From positions 13,989-28,241 of the forward strand of contig CAJTYC010000024.1 in assembly GCA_910584185.1 (NCBI GenBank): a stretch of 14,253 bases of DNA, in the 5' to 3' direction. Of this stretch, positions 5,396 to 13,024 are shown piece by piece; positions within the stretch are counted from its first letter, which is position 1, and each line of letters opens with the position of its first letter. Position numbers and translations under genes: made by a program. Source of the DNA: an uncultured Muribaculaceae bacterium (GTDB lineage: Bacteria > Bacteroidota > Bacteroidia > Bacteroidales > Muribaculaceae). The notes beneath the pieces were generated by a model. It saw nothing but the letters and a program-made list of their open reading frames with translations. It ran no database searches and was not told the DNA's origin.

Positions 5396-6619
5396 TCAAT
5401 ACTGCTCATCAAAGGCAGCCAACAGCAGCTTCTGCAATGCTGCACGTGCCGAGGCCCGGTTGGAGAGCTTGTTCATCATTACAACGACAATATGCGTCGG
5501 AGCGTATTCGGAGTCGAGTTTATATCCGGCATAACATTGGATTCCACTCATGGAGCCTGTCTTCATGGCTATCTCGCCTTCGAGGGGAGTTCCGACAAGG
5601 AACTTCTTGAGCGTGCCTTCCTGCCCGGCGAGCGGAAAGAAAGATGCGTAATATGGGTTGCCGGCCATGTGTCGCAATACGTCCGACATGAAGTTTGCCG
5701 TTATGCGGTTAGTACGCGATAGGCCTGAGCCATCCACAATCCTGACGCCTTCCATGTCGGCATGATGACGTTTCCAATATTTCAGTTCCTCCTCGGCGCC
5801 CTTGGCCGTGGAGCCGGACTTGCCATAATGCAGGCCCACACCGCGCAGCAATGCCTCAGCATACTGGTTATCGCTCCGCATCATGCAAGAACGCATTATC
5901 TCGTCGATTTGTTCGGAGCGATGTTCACCGAGCCTGTGGCGGCGTCCGTCAGCATCCACGCTTGCCGAGCCTATACTTATGCCGGCGTTTGCCAACGCCC
6001 CGCGAAGTCTTGACTTGAACACCGCAGCCGGGCTGGCCACCGAACGCTTGCCTGAGGCGTTATCCTCGAAGTTGAAGCCGTGAGTGCCGGTGCCATAGGC
6101 ATGCAGTAGGTCCCCCTTGTGCCATGTAGGGTTGATGGCCGGCCCGGGGAAGTCATTCTCATCGATTATTATGGTGCCTTCTATCTCGCTAACTTTAAGT
6201 GCGTTCAGCGCATCGGTTATCTCGGCCACTATATCAGACGAACCGGGTTCGTGGGTTGAATTGAGAGACGGGTCTCCGGAGGCTTGAATCACAAGGTCAC
6301 CCTTTATCACGCCGTCATGTATCCCACCCGTGTACCATACAGGAGTCTCATATCTGAACTTGCTGCCTACCTTCTCAAGCAGGGTGGCAGTAGTCACACA
6401 CTTGGTTATTGAGGCCGGGATAAGCGGCAGCGAGGAATTGATATCAACCATACGCTCGCCCGACTTCAGGTCTATGACAAGCACGGAAGTCTGCGTAGAG
6501 TCAAGTCCGGCCGACTGCTTGAATGCGCACACCGCATCCTTCAGCTCCGATGCAAGCATCAACATCACTGAGGATGCGAACATCAACAGCCACATTGACG
6601 TTCTTCTTAAAGTATTCAT
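5396..6619 (-). CDS. dacB: D-alanyl-D-alanine carboxypeptidase/endopeptidase, PBP4 type (peptidase S13)
   Basis: This 407-residue periplasmic class C penicillin-binding protein would trim or cleave peptidoglycan peptide cross-links. An N-terminal hydrophobic segment (about 9-24) acts as signal peptide or anchor. All three active-site motifs are intact: S70-I-T-K73 with the acylated serine, S249-D-N251, and K353-T-G355. Family landmarks GDLVIQASGDPSL (107-119) and VDGSGLSR (295-302) are also present. It is shorter than E. coli DacB (477), with a reduced insert between the first two motifs. It is probably the first gene of an operon with the unknown gene and rsmI. The promoter at 6624-6655 leaves almost no leader, so either the mRNA is leaderless or translation starts at Met9 (6595), which would drop the basic N-terminal residues. 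Confidence 0.92.
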   Translation of the reverse strand: MNTLRRTSMWLLMFASSVMLMLASELKDAVCAFKQSAGLDSTQTSVLVIDLKSGERMVDINSSLPLIPASITKCVTTATLLEKVGSKFRYETPVWYTGGIHDGVIKGDLVIQASGDPSLNSTHEPGSSDIVAEITDALNALKVSEIEGTIIIDENDFPGPAINPTWHKGDLLHAYGTGTHGFNFEDNASGKRSVASPAAVFKSRLRGALANAGISIGSASVDADGRRHRLGEHRSEQIDEIMRSCMMRSDNQYAEALLRGVGLHYGKSGSTAKGAEEELKYWKRHHADMEGVRIVDGSGLSRTNRITANFMSDVLRHMAGNPYYASFFPLAGQEGTLKKFLVGTPLEGEIAMKTGSMSGIQCYAGYKLDSEYAPTHIVVVMMNKLSNRASARAALQKLLLAAFDEQY

Positions 6620-6623
6620 GACA

Positions 6624-6655
6624 CAAAATTAACAAATCGGTAGTGTTATTACAAA
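6624..6655 (-). promoter_or_regulatory. Bacteroidota-type promoter for dacB, almost abutting the ATG
   Basis: On the minus strand TTTG (6655-6652), a 20-base spacer and TAATTTTG (6631-6624) fit the -33/-7 consensus exactly. Only four bases separate the -7 box from the ATG at 6619, so the predicted start point falls at or within the start codon. Confidence 0.6.
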
Positions 6656-6663
6656 ATTTTCGT

Positions 6664-6671
6664 TAATTTTG
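6664..6671 (+). promoter_or_regulatory. Possible -7 element for the AI-2E family permease gene
   Basis: TAATTTTG lies 37 bases before the ATG at 6709. No TTTG is found at the usual upstream distance (the corresponding region is around TAGTG, 6641-6645), so this is a half-matching promoter. It diverges from the dacB promoter. Confidence 0.4.
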
Positions 6672-6708
6672 TTATATAAACGATTCCACAAAAATTCTAC
6701 AATTGACT

Positions 6709-7809
6709 ATGATTGAACGCAGACCTTATACATTCGACCGTGTGGTGCGTATCGTATTCTCCATATGCGGACTGCTTGTAGCCCTCTACCTGCTCAATGT
6801 GCTGAAGGGCGTACTGCTCCCCTTTCTGGTGGCATGCCTGATTTGCTATATGCTTGAGCCGCTCGTGAAGTGGAACCAGCGCATCATCCATATACGCTCG
6901 CGCTTCCTGCCTGTCATACTGACCCTTCTTGAGGCCATGATTGTAGTGGGGGTGCTCTGCGCCGGCTTCTTCCCTTACATCGCAAACGAATGTGGAGAGA
7001 TGGCCGAAATGGTGAAGGCTTATGCCTCTAAGCAAATCCAGATACCTTACATATCGGAGAGCATACACCGCTTCATCCGTGACAATGTAGACTGGAACCA
7101 GATTACACGGCTCCTCTCGCGCGACGAGTGGCGGGAACTAATCAAGAAGACATTGTCCTCTTCATGGTCGTTCCTATCATCGGGGGTATCGATTGTGGCG
7201 AGCATCGTGAGCTGGATGGTGGTTATAATATATGTGCTGTTCATAATGCTCGACTACGAAAGGCTCATGCTGAGCTTCAAGCAGCTTGTGCCGCCCACCC
7301 ACCGCCGCCGTGTGTACCGCATCATCTCCGATATCAAGCACACCATGAACCGTTACTTTCGAGGCCAATTTCTCATCGCCGCCATTGTCGGAATACTCTT
7401 TGCTGTAGGCTTCCTGATAATAGGCTTGCCTATGGCGGTGCTCTTCGGGCTATTCATCGGAGTGCTGAACCTGGTGCCTTATCTGCAACTTATCTCCCTC
7501 CCTATCGCAGCGTTGCTATGCCTTGTGTGGTGTGCCGGCACAGGGGGAAACTTTTGGGTGATATTCTGGGAGGCGATGGCCGTCTACTTGGTGGTGCAGT
7601 GCATACAGGACCTTTTCCTCACCCCGAAGATTATGGGCAATGCCATGGGGCTCAACCCTGCCATAATCCTGCTGTCGCTCTCGATATGGGGCAGCCTTTT
7701 AGGATTTATGGGTCTCATCATAGCCCTGCCGCTCACCACATTGCTGCTTTCGTATTACAATCTGTTTGTAATCGAAAAGACATCGCTAACCGGCGACCCG
7801 TTATCGTGA
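6709..7809 (+). CDS. AI-2E family transporter (PerM/TqsA-like permease)
   Basis: This inner-membrane protein has 366 residues from the ATG at 6709. I prefer that ATG to an in-frame TTG two codons upstream. The family layout is visible: two N-terminal hydrophobic hairpins (CGLLVALYLLNVLKGVLLPF; LPVILTLLEAMIVVGVL), a soluble central region about 100-150, then at least four more membrane segments. The C-terminal signature PKIMGNAMGLNPAIILLSLS followed by GFMGLIIALPLTTLLLS is typical. Relatives have been linked to autoinducer-2 export (TqsA), ion or Na+/H+ exchange and other efflux, so the substrate cannot be named. It is followed after 57 bases by the CPA2 antiporter gene on the same strand, which makes an ion-homeostasis role plausible. 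Confidence 0.9.
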   Translation: MIERRPYTFDRVVRIVFSICGLLVALYLLNVLKGVLLPFLVACLICYMLEPLVKWNQRIIHIRSRFLPVILTLLEAMIVVGVLCAGFFPYIANECGEMAEMVKAYASKQIQIPYISESIHRFIRDNVDWNQITRLLSRDEWRELIKKTLSSSWSFLSSGVSIVASIVSWMVVIIYVLFIMLDYERLMLSFKQLVPPTHRRRVYRIISDIKHTMNRYFRGQFLIAAIVGILFAVGFLIIGLPMAVLFGLFIGVLNLVPYLQLISLPIAALLCLVWCAGTGGNFWVIFWEAMAVYLVVQCIQDLFLTPKIMGNAMGLNPAIILLSLSIWGSLLGFMGLIIALPLTTLLLSYYNLFVIEKTSLTGDPLS

Positions 7810-7829
7810 CTGTCCCCATTATCGTGACT
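7801..7829 (+). repeat. 11-bp direct repeat across the permease stop codon
   Basis: TTATCGTGACT occurs at 7801-7811 and 7819-7829, an 18-base period. The first copy contains the TGA stop of the permease gene. It could be a small tandem duplication, or a paired binding site ahead of the antiporter gene. Confidence 0.7.
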
Positions 7830-7866
7830 TTCATATTCTTTCTCAGAACTTCCTATCATAAATCAA

Positions 7867-10203
7867 ATGAATCTACCCATAGCAAATATCTACGCAACAT
7901 TGCCTCAGGGCGAGACCACCGTGCATGAGGTGCAGCAAATCCAGGAGGTGATAAACCCCTCTGCGGATCACAACGAGTCGAAGAGCGAGGAGCATACCAA
8001 CGGACTTATAGCCGACCTGGCATGGATATTGCTGCTCGGCGCGGCAGTGACACTGCTGTTCAAGAAATTGAAACAACCGGTAGTGTTGGGTTATATACTC
8101 GCCGGCTTCCTCGCAAGCCCCAAGTTCGTGTATCTCCCCTCTATTGCCAACCCCGACAACATAACGTTCTGGGCCGACTTGGGCATCGTGGTGCTGATGT
8201 TCTCTATAGGCTTGGAGTTCAGCTTCCGCAAGCTGTTAAATTCGGGGAGTTCGGCAATCGTCACCGCGCTGATAGTCATCACGGGCATGACGTTCGCGGG
8301 CTTCGGAGTCGGCTACCTGTTCGGGCTTAACTGGATAAACCGCATATTCTTGGGGGGCATGATATCAATGTCGTCGACCACCATAATCATGAAGGCGCTC
8401 TCCGACCTCGGCATGCGGCAACGTAAGTTTGCCACCTTGGTTCTGGCGGTGCTTATAATCGAGGACCTGTTTGCGGTGCTTATGTTGGTACTGTTGTCGT
8501 CGATTGCCATGGGTGACGTGCAGGGCACCGAATTGCTCTTCAGCATTGCCAAGTTGATATTTTTCTTAGTGATATGGTTTGTGGTGGGAGTCTACCTCAT
8601 ACCCTCGCTATTGATGCGCACACGGCGTATGCTCAACGATGAGACTATGCTTGTGGTGGCGATGGGCCTCTGCTTCGGCATGGCGGTATTCAGTGTGGCC
8701 TGCGGTTTCTCGCTCGAACTCGGGGCATTCGTGATGGGTTCGATACTTGCCGGCACTGTAGCGGCGGAGCGCATGGAAAAGGTCATCACGCCGGTCAAGA
8801 ACCTGTTTGGCTCTGTGTTTTTCATCTCAGTGGGCATGATGGTCGACCCCTCGGTGCTTGTGCAATACTGGTGGGAGATTTTGCTGCTCGCAGCCGTTGT
8901 GGTGGCCGGCATGATACTTTTCGGCACAATCGGTATGCTCGTTACGGGCCAAAACCTGCGTGTGGCCATAGAGAGCGGCTTCACGCTGACGCAGATAGGT
9001 GAGTTCTCGTTCATCATCGCCTCGCTCGGCATGAGCCTGGGTGTGCTCGAAGGGCGCCTCTACCCTATCATCGTGGCCGTGTCGGTACTCACCATCTTCA
9101 CCACGCCATATTTCATAAAGATGAGCGATGGGGCGGCGAACTTCGCCGAGAGGCATCTGCCGCGCAGCATGCGCTTCCTGATAGACCGCTATTCTGGTCA
9201 GAGCTATGACTCGAGCGAGACCAAACGCCTCTGGAAGGCTGTGCTGAGCCGCTACATATGGCGCATATTGCTCTATTCGGTGGTGCTGATTGCAGAGATT
9301 TTCATATCGCGTCATTTCCTGTTTCCATTGGCAGACAAGTATTTCGGGGCTGCGGGGCATATCATAGCCACCATACTCACGATTATCGCCATGTTGCCGT
9401 TCCTGTTGGCACTCGCCACCGGAAGCACCAAGAAAGATGAGAAACTGGCGCTGCACCGCACAGCCGCGTTCTATGACGTGCCATTGCTCGCGATGCGTAT
9501 CATACGCTATCTTGTGGCACTCTTCTTCATCGTATACTTCACGACTCTCGTCTACTCGTCGCTCACCGGATGGCTTGTGGGCGTGGCACTGTTTGTGCTC
9601 GTGCTTGTGTTTGCGAGCACGCAGCTGATGCGCCGTTACAAGGGAATGGAGAAGCGTTTCATCGACAATCTCAATATGCGCGAGAACACTCGCCTTGGCG
9701 TCAACAACAATCTTGTGGCCGACATACACCAGGCCTATATCGAGATCGACCAGGACACCCCCTTTGTGGGCGACAAGCTCGCAGACTCGGGGCTGCGCCG
9801 CGACTATGGCGTGAGCGTGGCGAGCATACAGCGCGGCGACACCTACATGCCGTTGCCTTCAAAGGATGCGCGGATATTTCCCGGTGACATTCTCGGTGTG
9901 ATCGGCAATGATGAGCAATTGCGTCACCTCAATGCCGACATAGAAGAATTCCACAGGGCGGCGATGGCCGCTCCTGCATATCCGCAGAACCATGTGGAGC
10001 TCTCAAGCATTCTATTATCGGAAACCTCACCGGTAATCAACAAGCCTCTGCGCGACACGGACCTGCTGCACGACTTCTACTCTATGATAGTGAAAGTGCA
10101 ACGTGGAGAGGAATTTTTCGGCCCCACGCCCGACCTTGAGCTGAAGGCCGGCGACGTGGTCTGGGTGGTGGGAGACCCTGCATATTTCGACAAACTAAAA
10201 TAA
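7867..10203 (+). CDS. CPA2-family cation:proton antiporter with tandem TrkA-C domains
   Basis: This 778-residue membrane protein would exchange K+ or Na+ for protons. A polar N-terminal region (1-45) precedes a Na+/H+ exchanger domain (about 48-425) of repeated hydrophobic segments. Its KefB-like features include VVLGYILAGFLASP, GIVVLMFSIGLEFSFRKL, SSTTIIMKALSDLG followed by LIIEDLFAV with the acidic pair in the ion path, and LELGAFVMGSILAGT. Further membrane segments follow at about 455-595. Two regulatory TrkA-C (RCK-C) domains end the protein, about 614-700 and 708-778, the second finishing DLELKAGDVVWVVGD. The Rossmann TrkA-N/RCK-N domain of E. coli KefB/C is absent. The next gene, a lipoprotein, starts 8 bases after the stop and is probably cotranscribed. 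Confidence 0.93.
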   Translation: MNLPIANIYATLPQGETTVHEVQQIQEVINPSADHNESKSEEHTNGLIADLAWILLLGAAVTLLFKKLKQPVVLGYILAGFLASPKFVYLPSIANPDNITFWADLGIVVLMFSIGLEFSFRKLLNSGSSAIVTALIVITGMTFAGFGVGYLFGLNWINRIFLGGMISMSSTTIIMKALSDLGMRQRKFATLVLAVLIIEDLFAVLMLVLLSSIAMGDVQGTELLFSIAKLIFFLVIWFVVGVYLIPSLLMRTRRMLNDETMLVVAMGLCFGMAVFSVACGFSLELGAFVMGSILAGTVAAERMEKVITPVKNLFGSVFFISVGMMVDPSVLVQYWWEILLLAAVVVAGMILFGTIGMLVTGQNLRVAIESGFTLTQIGEFSFIIASLGMSLGVLEGRLYPIIVAVSVLTIFTTPYFIKMSDGAANFAERHLPRSMRFLIDRYSGQSYDSSETKRLWKAVLSRYIWRILLYSVVLIAEIFISRHFLFPLADKYFGAAGHIIATILTIIAMLPFLLALATGSTKKDEKLALHRTAAFYDVPLLAMRIIRYLVALFFIVYFTTLVYSSLTGWLVGVALFVLVLVFASTQLMRRYKGMEKRFIDNLNMRENTRLGVNNNLVADIHQAYIEIDQDTPFVGDKLADSGLRRDYGVSVASIQRGDTYMPLPSKDARIFPGDILGVIGNDEQLRHLNADIEEFHRAAMAAPAYPQNHVELSSILLSETSPVINKPLRDTDLLHDFYSMIVKVQRGEEFFGPTPDLELKAGDVVWVVGDPAYFDKLK

Positions 10204-10211
10204 CAAAGCAT

Positions 10212-10838
10212 ATGAAAACCAAACACCTGCTGCTCGCCGCCATGGCATTGACGCTTGCAGCCTGCGGAGGCAATCAAGAGTCCTCCACTTCATCAGCCGC
10301 TTCCGACTCGGCAGAGACCGTGTCGATGGAATCGCCCGTGGCCGGGCCGGTGAACTATTACCTCACCGCCGACTCGATAGGCCCGGTGCATGTTGGCGAC
10401 GAGATTTCCAATCTTCCCGCTGCAGTGGCCAATCTATACGACATGATGGTCACAACCGAGACCCCGGATGCTATGGCCTACACCATGATGCTGGCCGACA
10501 TACCTCAGTTCACTATCTATGACTTCATGGAGGGGAAGGTGGATGTTATTGCCCTTGAAGGCAACTCACGCTCAATCAGCACCCCCGATGGCGAACTGCG
10601 TGTAGGCGATGAATTTGCCAAGGTACTCGCGCTGCCGGGCGTACAGTCGGAATTTCAGAGCATGGACGACATGGGCATATGGTATTGGAAATGGCAAGGC
10701 CTTTACTTCGGTGTGGATGAGACCAACATACCTGAATCGCTCGGCAACGCGCTGAGCGAGGGGAAACGTCCGCCGCGTGCCGCCGAATTCCCCGCCTCCG
10801 TAAAGATCGGATACATCGCCACCGGTCTCCCTTTCTAA
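10212..10838 (+). CDS. Lipoprotein of unknown function, downstream of the antiporter
   Basis: This 208-residue protein has a clear lipoprotein signal peptide: MKTKHLLLAA, then lipobox LAAC with Cys18, followed by a Gly/Ser/Glu-rich tether to about 45. The mature part shows a weak internal repeat: GPVHVGDEISN (57-67) and GELRVGDEFAK (127-137) align, suggesting two copies of a small strand-helix unit. WYWKWQGLYFGV (157-168) is an aromatic beta-hairpin-like stretch. I do not recognise a named family. It starts 8 bases after the antiporter stop, so the two are very likely one transcript, and a role with that transporter or in ion or envelope stress is possible but unproven. A hairpin terminator follows at 10867. 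Confidence 0.85.
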   Translation: MKTKHLLLAAMALTLAACGGNQESSTSSAASDSAETVSMESPVAGPVNYYLTADSIGPVHVGDEISNLPAAVANLYDMMVTTETPDAMAYTMMLADIPQFTIYDFMEGKVDVIALEGNSRSISTPDGELRVGDEFAKVLALPGVQSEFQSMDDMGIWYWKWQGLYFGVDETNIPESLGNALSEGKRPPRAAEFPASVKIGYIATGLPF

Positions 10839-10866
10839 CCATACGCAAACGCATTAATCCTCAATG

Positions 10867-10910
10867 AAAATGGCTGCTGACTCATAATACTGAATCGGTA
10901 GCCATTTTTA
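10867..10910 (+). terminator. Intrinsic terminator after the antiporter-lipoprotein pair
   Basis: AAAATGGCTGC (10867-10877) pairs with GTAGCCATTTT (10898-10908), 11 bp with one G-T, around a 20-base loop and with a T-rich 3' side. It starts 29 bases after the lipoprotein stop codon. The A-rich 5' arm could also let it act in reverse. Confidence 0.75.
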
Positions 10911-10942
10911 GTGTATCCTGAGCCATAAAAAAATCATTACTT

Positions 10943-11341
10943 ATGCAAACATTCATAAAAAGATATTGGCCATCGCTATTGATATTCGCTGCGGTTTGCT
11001 GGTTGACTCTGGCTCCGGAGCCGACCGGCAAAGTACACATCGAGCTTTTCAGGGGTGCCGACAAGGTGGTTCATGCCTGCATGATGGGCGGACTCACGGC
11101 TGTTATATTGTTTGACCTATGGCGCCGCGAAAGGCATATGCCAAGCAAGCGGGAGATGCTCCGGGTGGCGATATGCGTGACGCTCTTCTCCGCACTCGAC
11201 GAATGGGCGCAAGGCATCATGGGCATGGGCCGCACCGCCGACCCATACGACTTCCTTGCGGACCTGACAGGCATGGCACTCGCCATGCTCGCCACTCCCC
11301 CACTGCTCCGAATGATGCGAAACAACGTCATAAAAGGCTGA
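10943..11341 (+). CDS. VanZ-like membrane protein
   Basis: This 132-residue protein has about four membrane segments: WPSLLIFAAVCWLTLAP, VVHACMMGGLTAVILFDLW, MLRVAICVTLFSALDEWAQ and FLADLTGMALAMLATPPLL. The VanZ-type polar motifs lie between and at the ends of the helices: ADKVVHACMMG (44-54), SALDEWAQGI, then GRTADPYDFLADLTG with the conserved Asp residues. VanZ contributes low-level teicoplanin resistance in enterococci, but most chromosomal homologues have no assigned role, so no resistance function is claimed. It sits between a terminator and the GH13 gene, and no consensus promoter is evident in front of it. Confidence 0.87.
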   Translation: MQTFIKRYWPSLLIFAAVCWLTLAPEPTGKVHIELFRGADKVVHACMMGGLTAVILFDLWRRERHMPSKREMLRVAICVTLFSALDEWAQGIMGMGRTADPYDFLADLTGMALAMLATPPLLRMMRNNVIKG

Positions 11342-11356
11342 TACAACTAATTTTGC

Positions 11357-11411
11357 AAGATTCAGAATTTTCCAGCTTTGAACTATTTTGTGTGAAACAT
11401 TGTTGAATCTT
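11357..11411. repeat. Inverted repeat in the GH13 upstream region
   Basis: AAGATTCA (11357-11364) and TGAATCTT (11404-11411) are perfect reverse complements 39 bases apart, in the 94-base gap before the GH13 start codon. A lone -7-like TAATTTTG (11348-11355) precedes the left arm. It could be an operator or leader stem, or chance. Confidence 0.4.
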
Positions 11412-11435
11412 CAGTGATGACTAAAACAGATTGTT

Positions 11436-12821
11436 ATGGCTAATACAAGCAAACATCCGGGTGAAGATTGGCGCGGTCTCACCATATACCAAGTAATGGT
11501 GGCGGCGTTTCAACATTCTGATAACGGAGCATCCGGCTACAAGGAGATGTGGGGGCCTGACAACGAACGAAAGGACGGCAACATACGTGGGGTGATTGAA
11601 GCCCTCGATTATATAAAAGGGCTTGGAGTCAACGCCATATGGCTTACCCCCATCTTTGACAGTTCAGAAGCTGAAGGTGGTGAAAAACTTCAGGCTTCGG
11701 GCTATTTTGCATCCGACTTCTTCAAGATAGACCCACATTTCGGCACTGAAGATGACTTGCGCGAACTTGTAAACGAGGCGCATAACCGGGGCATGTATGT
11801 ATTTCTCGACGGAGTGTTCGGACATCACAGAGGGGTGAAGAACCCATCTCCGTCAGGACATGTCATCGACTCCACTCCAACGCTCAGTGTGCGCGGCGAG
11901 GAGGGTGGCGAGGGCAATGTGAAATATCCTGAATCACTCGAATATTTCAAGGAAGTAGCCACTTATTGGATTGACAAGTTCGAGGTGGACGGTTGGCGGC
12001 TCGACCAGGCCTATCAGCTGTGCCAAGGCGACCATAATTACTGGTGTGAGATTTCGCAGGCCGTGCGCGAGGTGTGCGAGCGCCGCCGGGCTGAGGGCAA
12101 GGAGTGGGGTGTGCTCGGATATATGGTCGGCGAGGTATGGACAGGAGCCGACGGTGTGAACGGAAGCGTATATAAAGACAATGGCTTGACGAGCGCTTTC
12201 GACTTTGACGGCAAGGTGAGGATAAGCGGTGAAATGGGCGACATTGGAGATGCCGGGCTCAACAACGGCTGGGACGACGTGGTGACAACCTACTCCGCCC
12301 CGACCGAGCGCGGCTATTGCTCTGACGATGTATTGCCCAACCTCTTTCTCAGCAACCACGACGGTTACAGGGTGGCCGACCGATTTTATGACGATGGCCA
12401 GGAGATTAACCTGATGACGAGGTTCGCGATACTGGCCGGCTATCCGGGTCCGGTGACTCTCTACTACGGTGACGAACTCGCTGACCTCAGCCGTGATGCC
12501 ATGGGGAGTCAGCCCGACAACGCCTCGAGAACCTCCGGCCACACAGCGCCCGACAACGACCGCGAGCGCCACTTGCTCAACTATGTTCGCGACGTGTTTG
12601 ACTTCAGGCGCCTCAACCCGGCCATGTGGCGAGGCACACAGGAGTTCAACCGTTATGCCAAAGATGGCGCAGAAGTGCTCGTGGTGACGAAACAAGACAC
12701 CGAAACCGACAACCGCGTCGTAATGGTGTTTGCAGACCGCGACGTGACGCTAAATGTGGACGGCATAGAGGGCGAGATAGAGGTAAAGGGCTTTGTGCCG
12801 CAGCTTTTCAAGCTCGCATGA
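11436..12821 (+). CDS. Glycoside hydrolase family 13 enzyme (alpha-amylase family), cytoplasmic
   Basis: This 461-residue (beta/alpha)8-barrel enzyme acts on alpha-glucosidic bonds. All four conserved GH13 regions are present: FLDGVFGHH (123-131), DGWRLDQAY with nucleophile D190, GEVW with general acid/base E233, and FLSNHD with transition-state stabiliser D309. YPGPVTLYYGDELA (336-349) is the usual region after the barrel. The C-terminal 75 residues are beta-rich, as in domain C. No signal peptide is present, so it should act in the cytoplasm on imported maltodextrins, glycogen or trehalose-type substrates. No susCD, regulator or other sugar gene is nearby, so the substrate cannot be inferred from context. 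The start is the ATG at 11436, 94 bases after the VanZ-like gene. Confidence 0.92.
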   Translation: MANTSKHPGEDWRGLTIYQVMVAAFQHSDNGASGYKEMWGPDNERKDGNIRGVIEALDYIKGLGVNAIWLTPIFDSSEAEGGEKLQASGYFASDFFKIDPHFGTEDDLRELVNEAHNRGMYVFLDGVFGHHRGVKNPSPSGHVIDSTPTLSVRGEEGGEGNVKYPESLEYFKEVATYWIDKFEVDGWRLDQAYQLCQGDHNYWCEISQAVREVCERRRAEGKEWGVLGYMVGEVWTGADGVNGSVYKDNGLTSAFDFDGKVRISGEMGDIGDAGLNNGWDDVVTTYSAPTERGYCSDDVLPNLFLSNHDGYRVADRFYDDGQEINLMTRFAILAGYPGPVTLYYGDELADLSRDAMGSQPDNASRTSGHTAPDNDRERHLLNYVRDVFDFRRLNPAMWRGTQEFNRYAKDGAEVLVVTKQDTETDNRVVMVFADRDVTLNVDGIEGEIEVKGFVPQLFKLA

Positions 12822-12872
12822 CACACGCGAATGGCTGTCACCCCAGCAAAACGACACATACAGAATAAGATA

Positions 12873-12941
12873 AATAGAAATTTCGAAGAAAAGTGAATAG
12901 AGATTTTGGAGGAAAGCGAATAGAAATCTCGGAGGAAGTGA
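12873..12941 (+). repeat. Three tandem imperfect 23-bp repeats before the CAU tRNA
   Basis: Units at 12873-12895, 12896-12918 and 12919-12941 share the pattern AATAGA(A/G)AT, a short variable part, then GAAG or GGAGG and GAA/GAAA. A period of 23 is not a coding period. The AATAGAGATTT form recurs in both arms of the hairpin after the tRNA. The rest of the 203-base gap between the GH13 gene and the tRNA holds the inverted repeat at 12943 and the tRNA promoter. Confidence 0.7.
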
Positions 12942-12942
12942 C

Positions 12943-12971
12943 CAGTTTTTTAAAGAAAACTTAAAAAACTG
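12943..12971. repeat. 11-bp inverted repeat upstream of the tRNA promoter
   Basis: CAGTTTTTTAA (12943-12953) and TTAAAAAACTG (12961-12971) are perfect reverse complements around a 7-base loop, ending 9 bases before the -33 box. No T-run follows on the plus strand, so it is not a classic terminator for the GH13 gene. It could be an operator-like element or a weak terminator. Confidence 0.6.
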
Positions 12972-12980
12972 AGAAAAAAA

Positions 12981-13012
12981 TTTGGAAAAAAGAGAAAGAA
13001 GCATTAACTTTG
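12981..13012 (+). promoter_or_regulatory. Bacteroidota-type promoter for the CAU tRNA
   Basis: TTTG (12981-12984), a 20-base spacer and TAACTTTG (13005-13012) match the consensus exactly. The tRNA begins 13 bases after the -7 box. Confidence 0.85.
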
Positions 13013-13024
13013 CACTCCGAAAAC

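Noticed and set aside
4883..5722. A 279-codon plus-strand open frame opposite the unknown gene and dacB
   Set aside because: It is Ser-rich, antisense to two convincing genes, and has no recognisable motif. It is a shadow of the acidic linker's codons.
6703..6708. TTG at 6703 as start of the AI-2E family gene
   Set aside because: An ATG two codons downstream gives an equally good protein, and nothing favours the TTG.
7128..7928. A 266-codon plus-strand frame overlapping the permease and antiporter
   Set aside because: It is rich in His, Pro and Arg with no fold-like pattern, and it crosses two genes with strong family signatures in other frames.
8827..9729. A 300-codon minus-strand open frame inside the antiporter gene
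   Set aside because: It is His/Glu/Arg-rich and antisense to a well-supported membrane protein, with no start signal or homology visible.
11348..11355. TAATTTTG as a GH13 promoter
   Set aside because: There is no TTTG at the required distance upstream, and this AT-rich word occurs by chance.
11934..12695. A 253-codon minus-strand open frame inside the GH13 gene
   Set aside because: It lies fully antisense to all the conserved catalytic regions of the GH13 enzyme, so it is a coding shadow.
12873..12941. Tandem 23-bp repeats as a CRISPR array
   Set aside because: The units abut with no spacers and differ from each other, and no cas gene is present.
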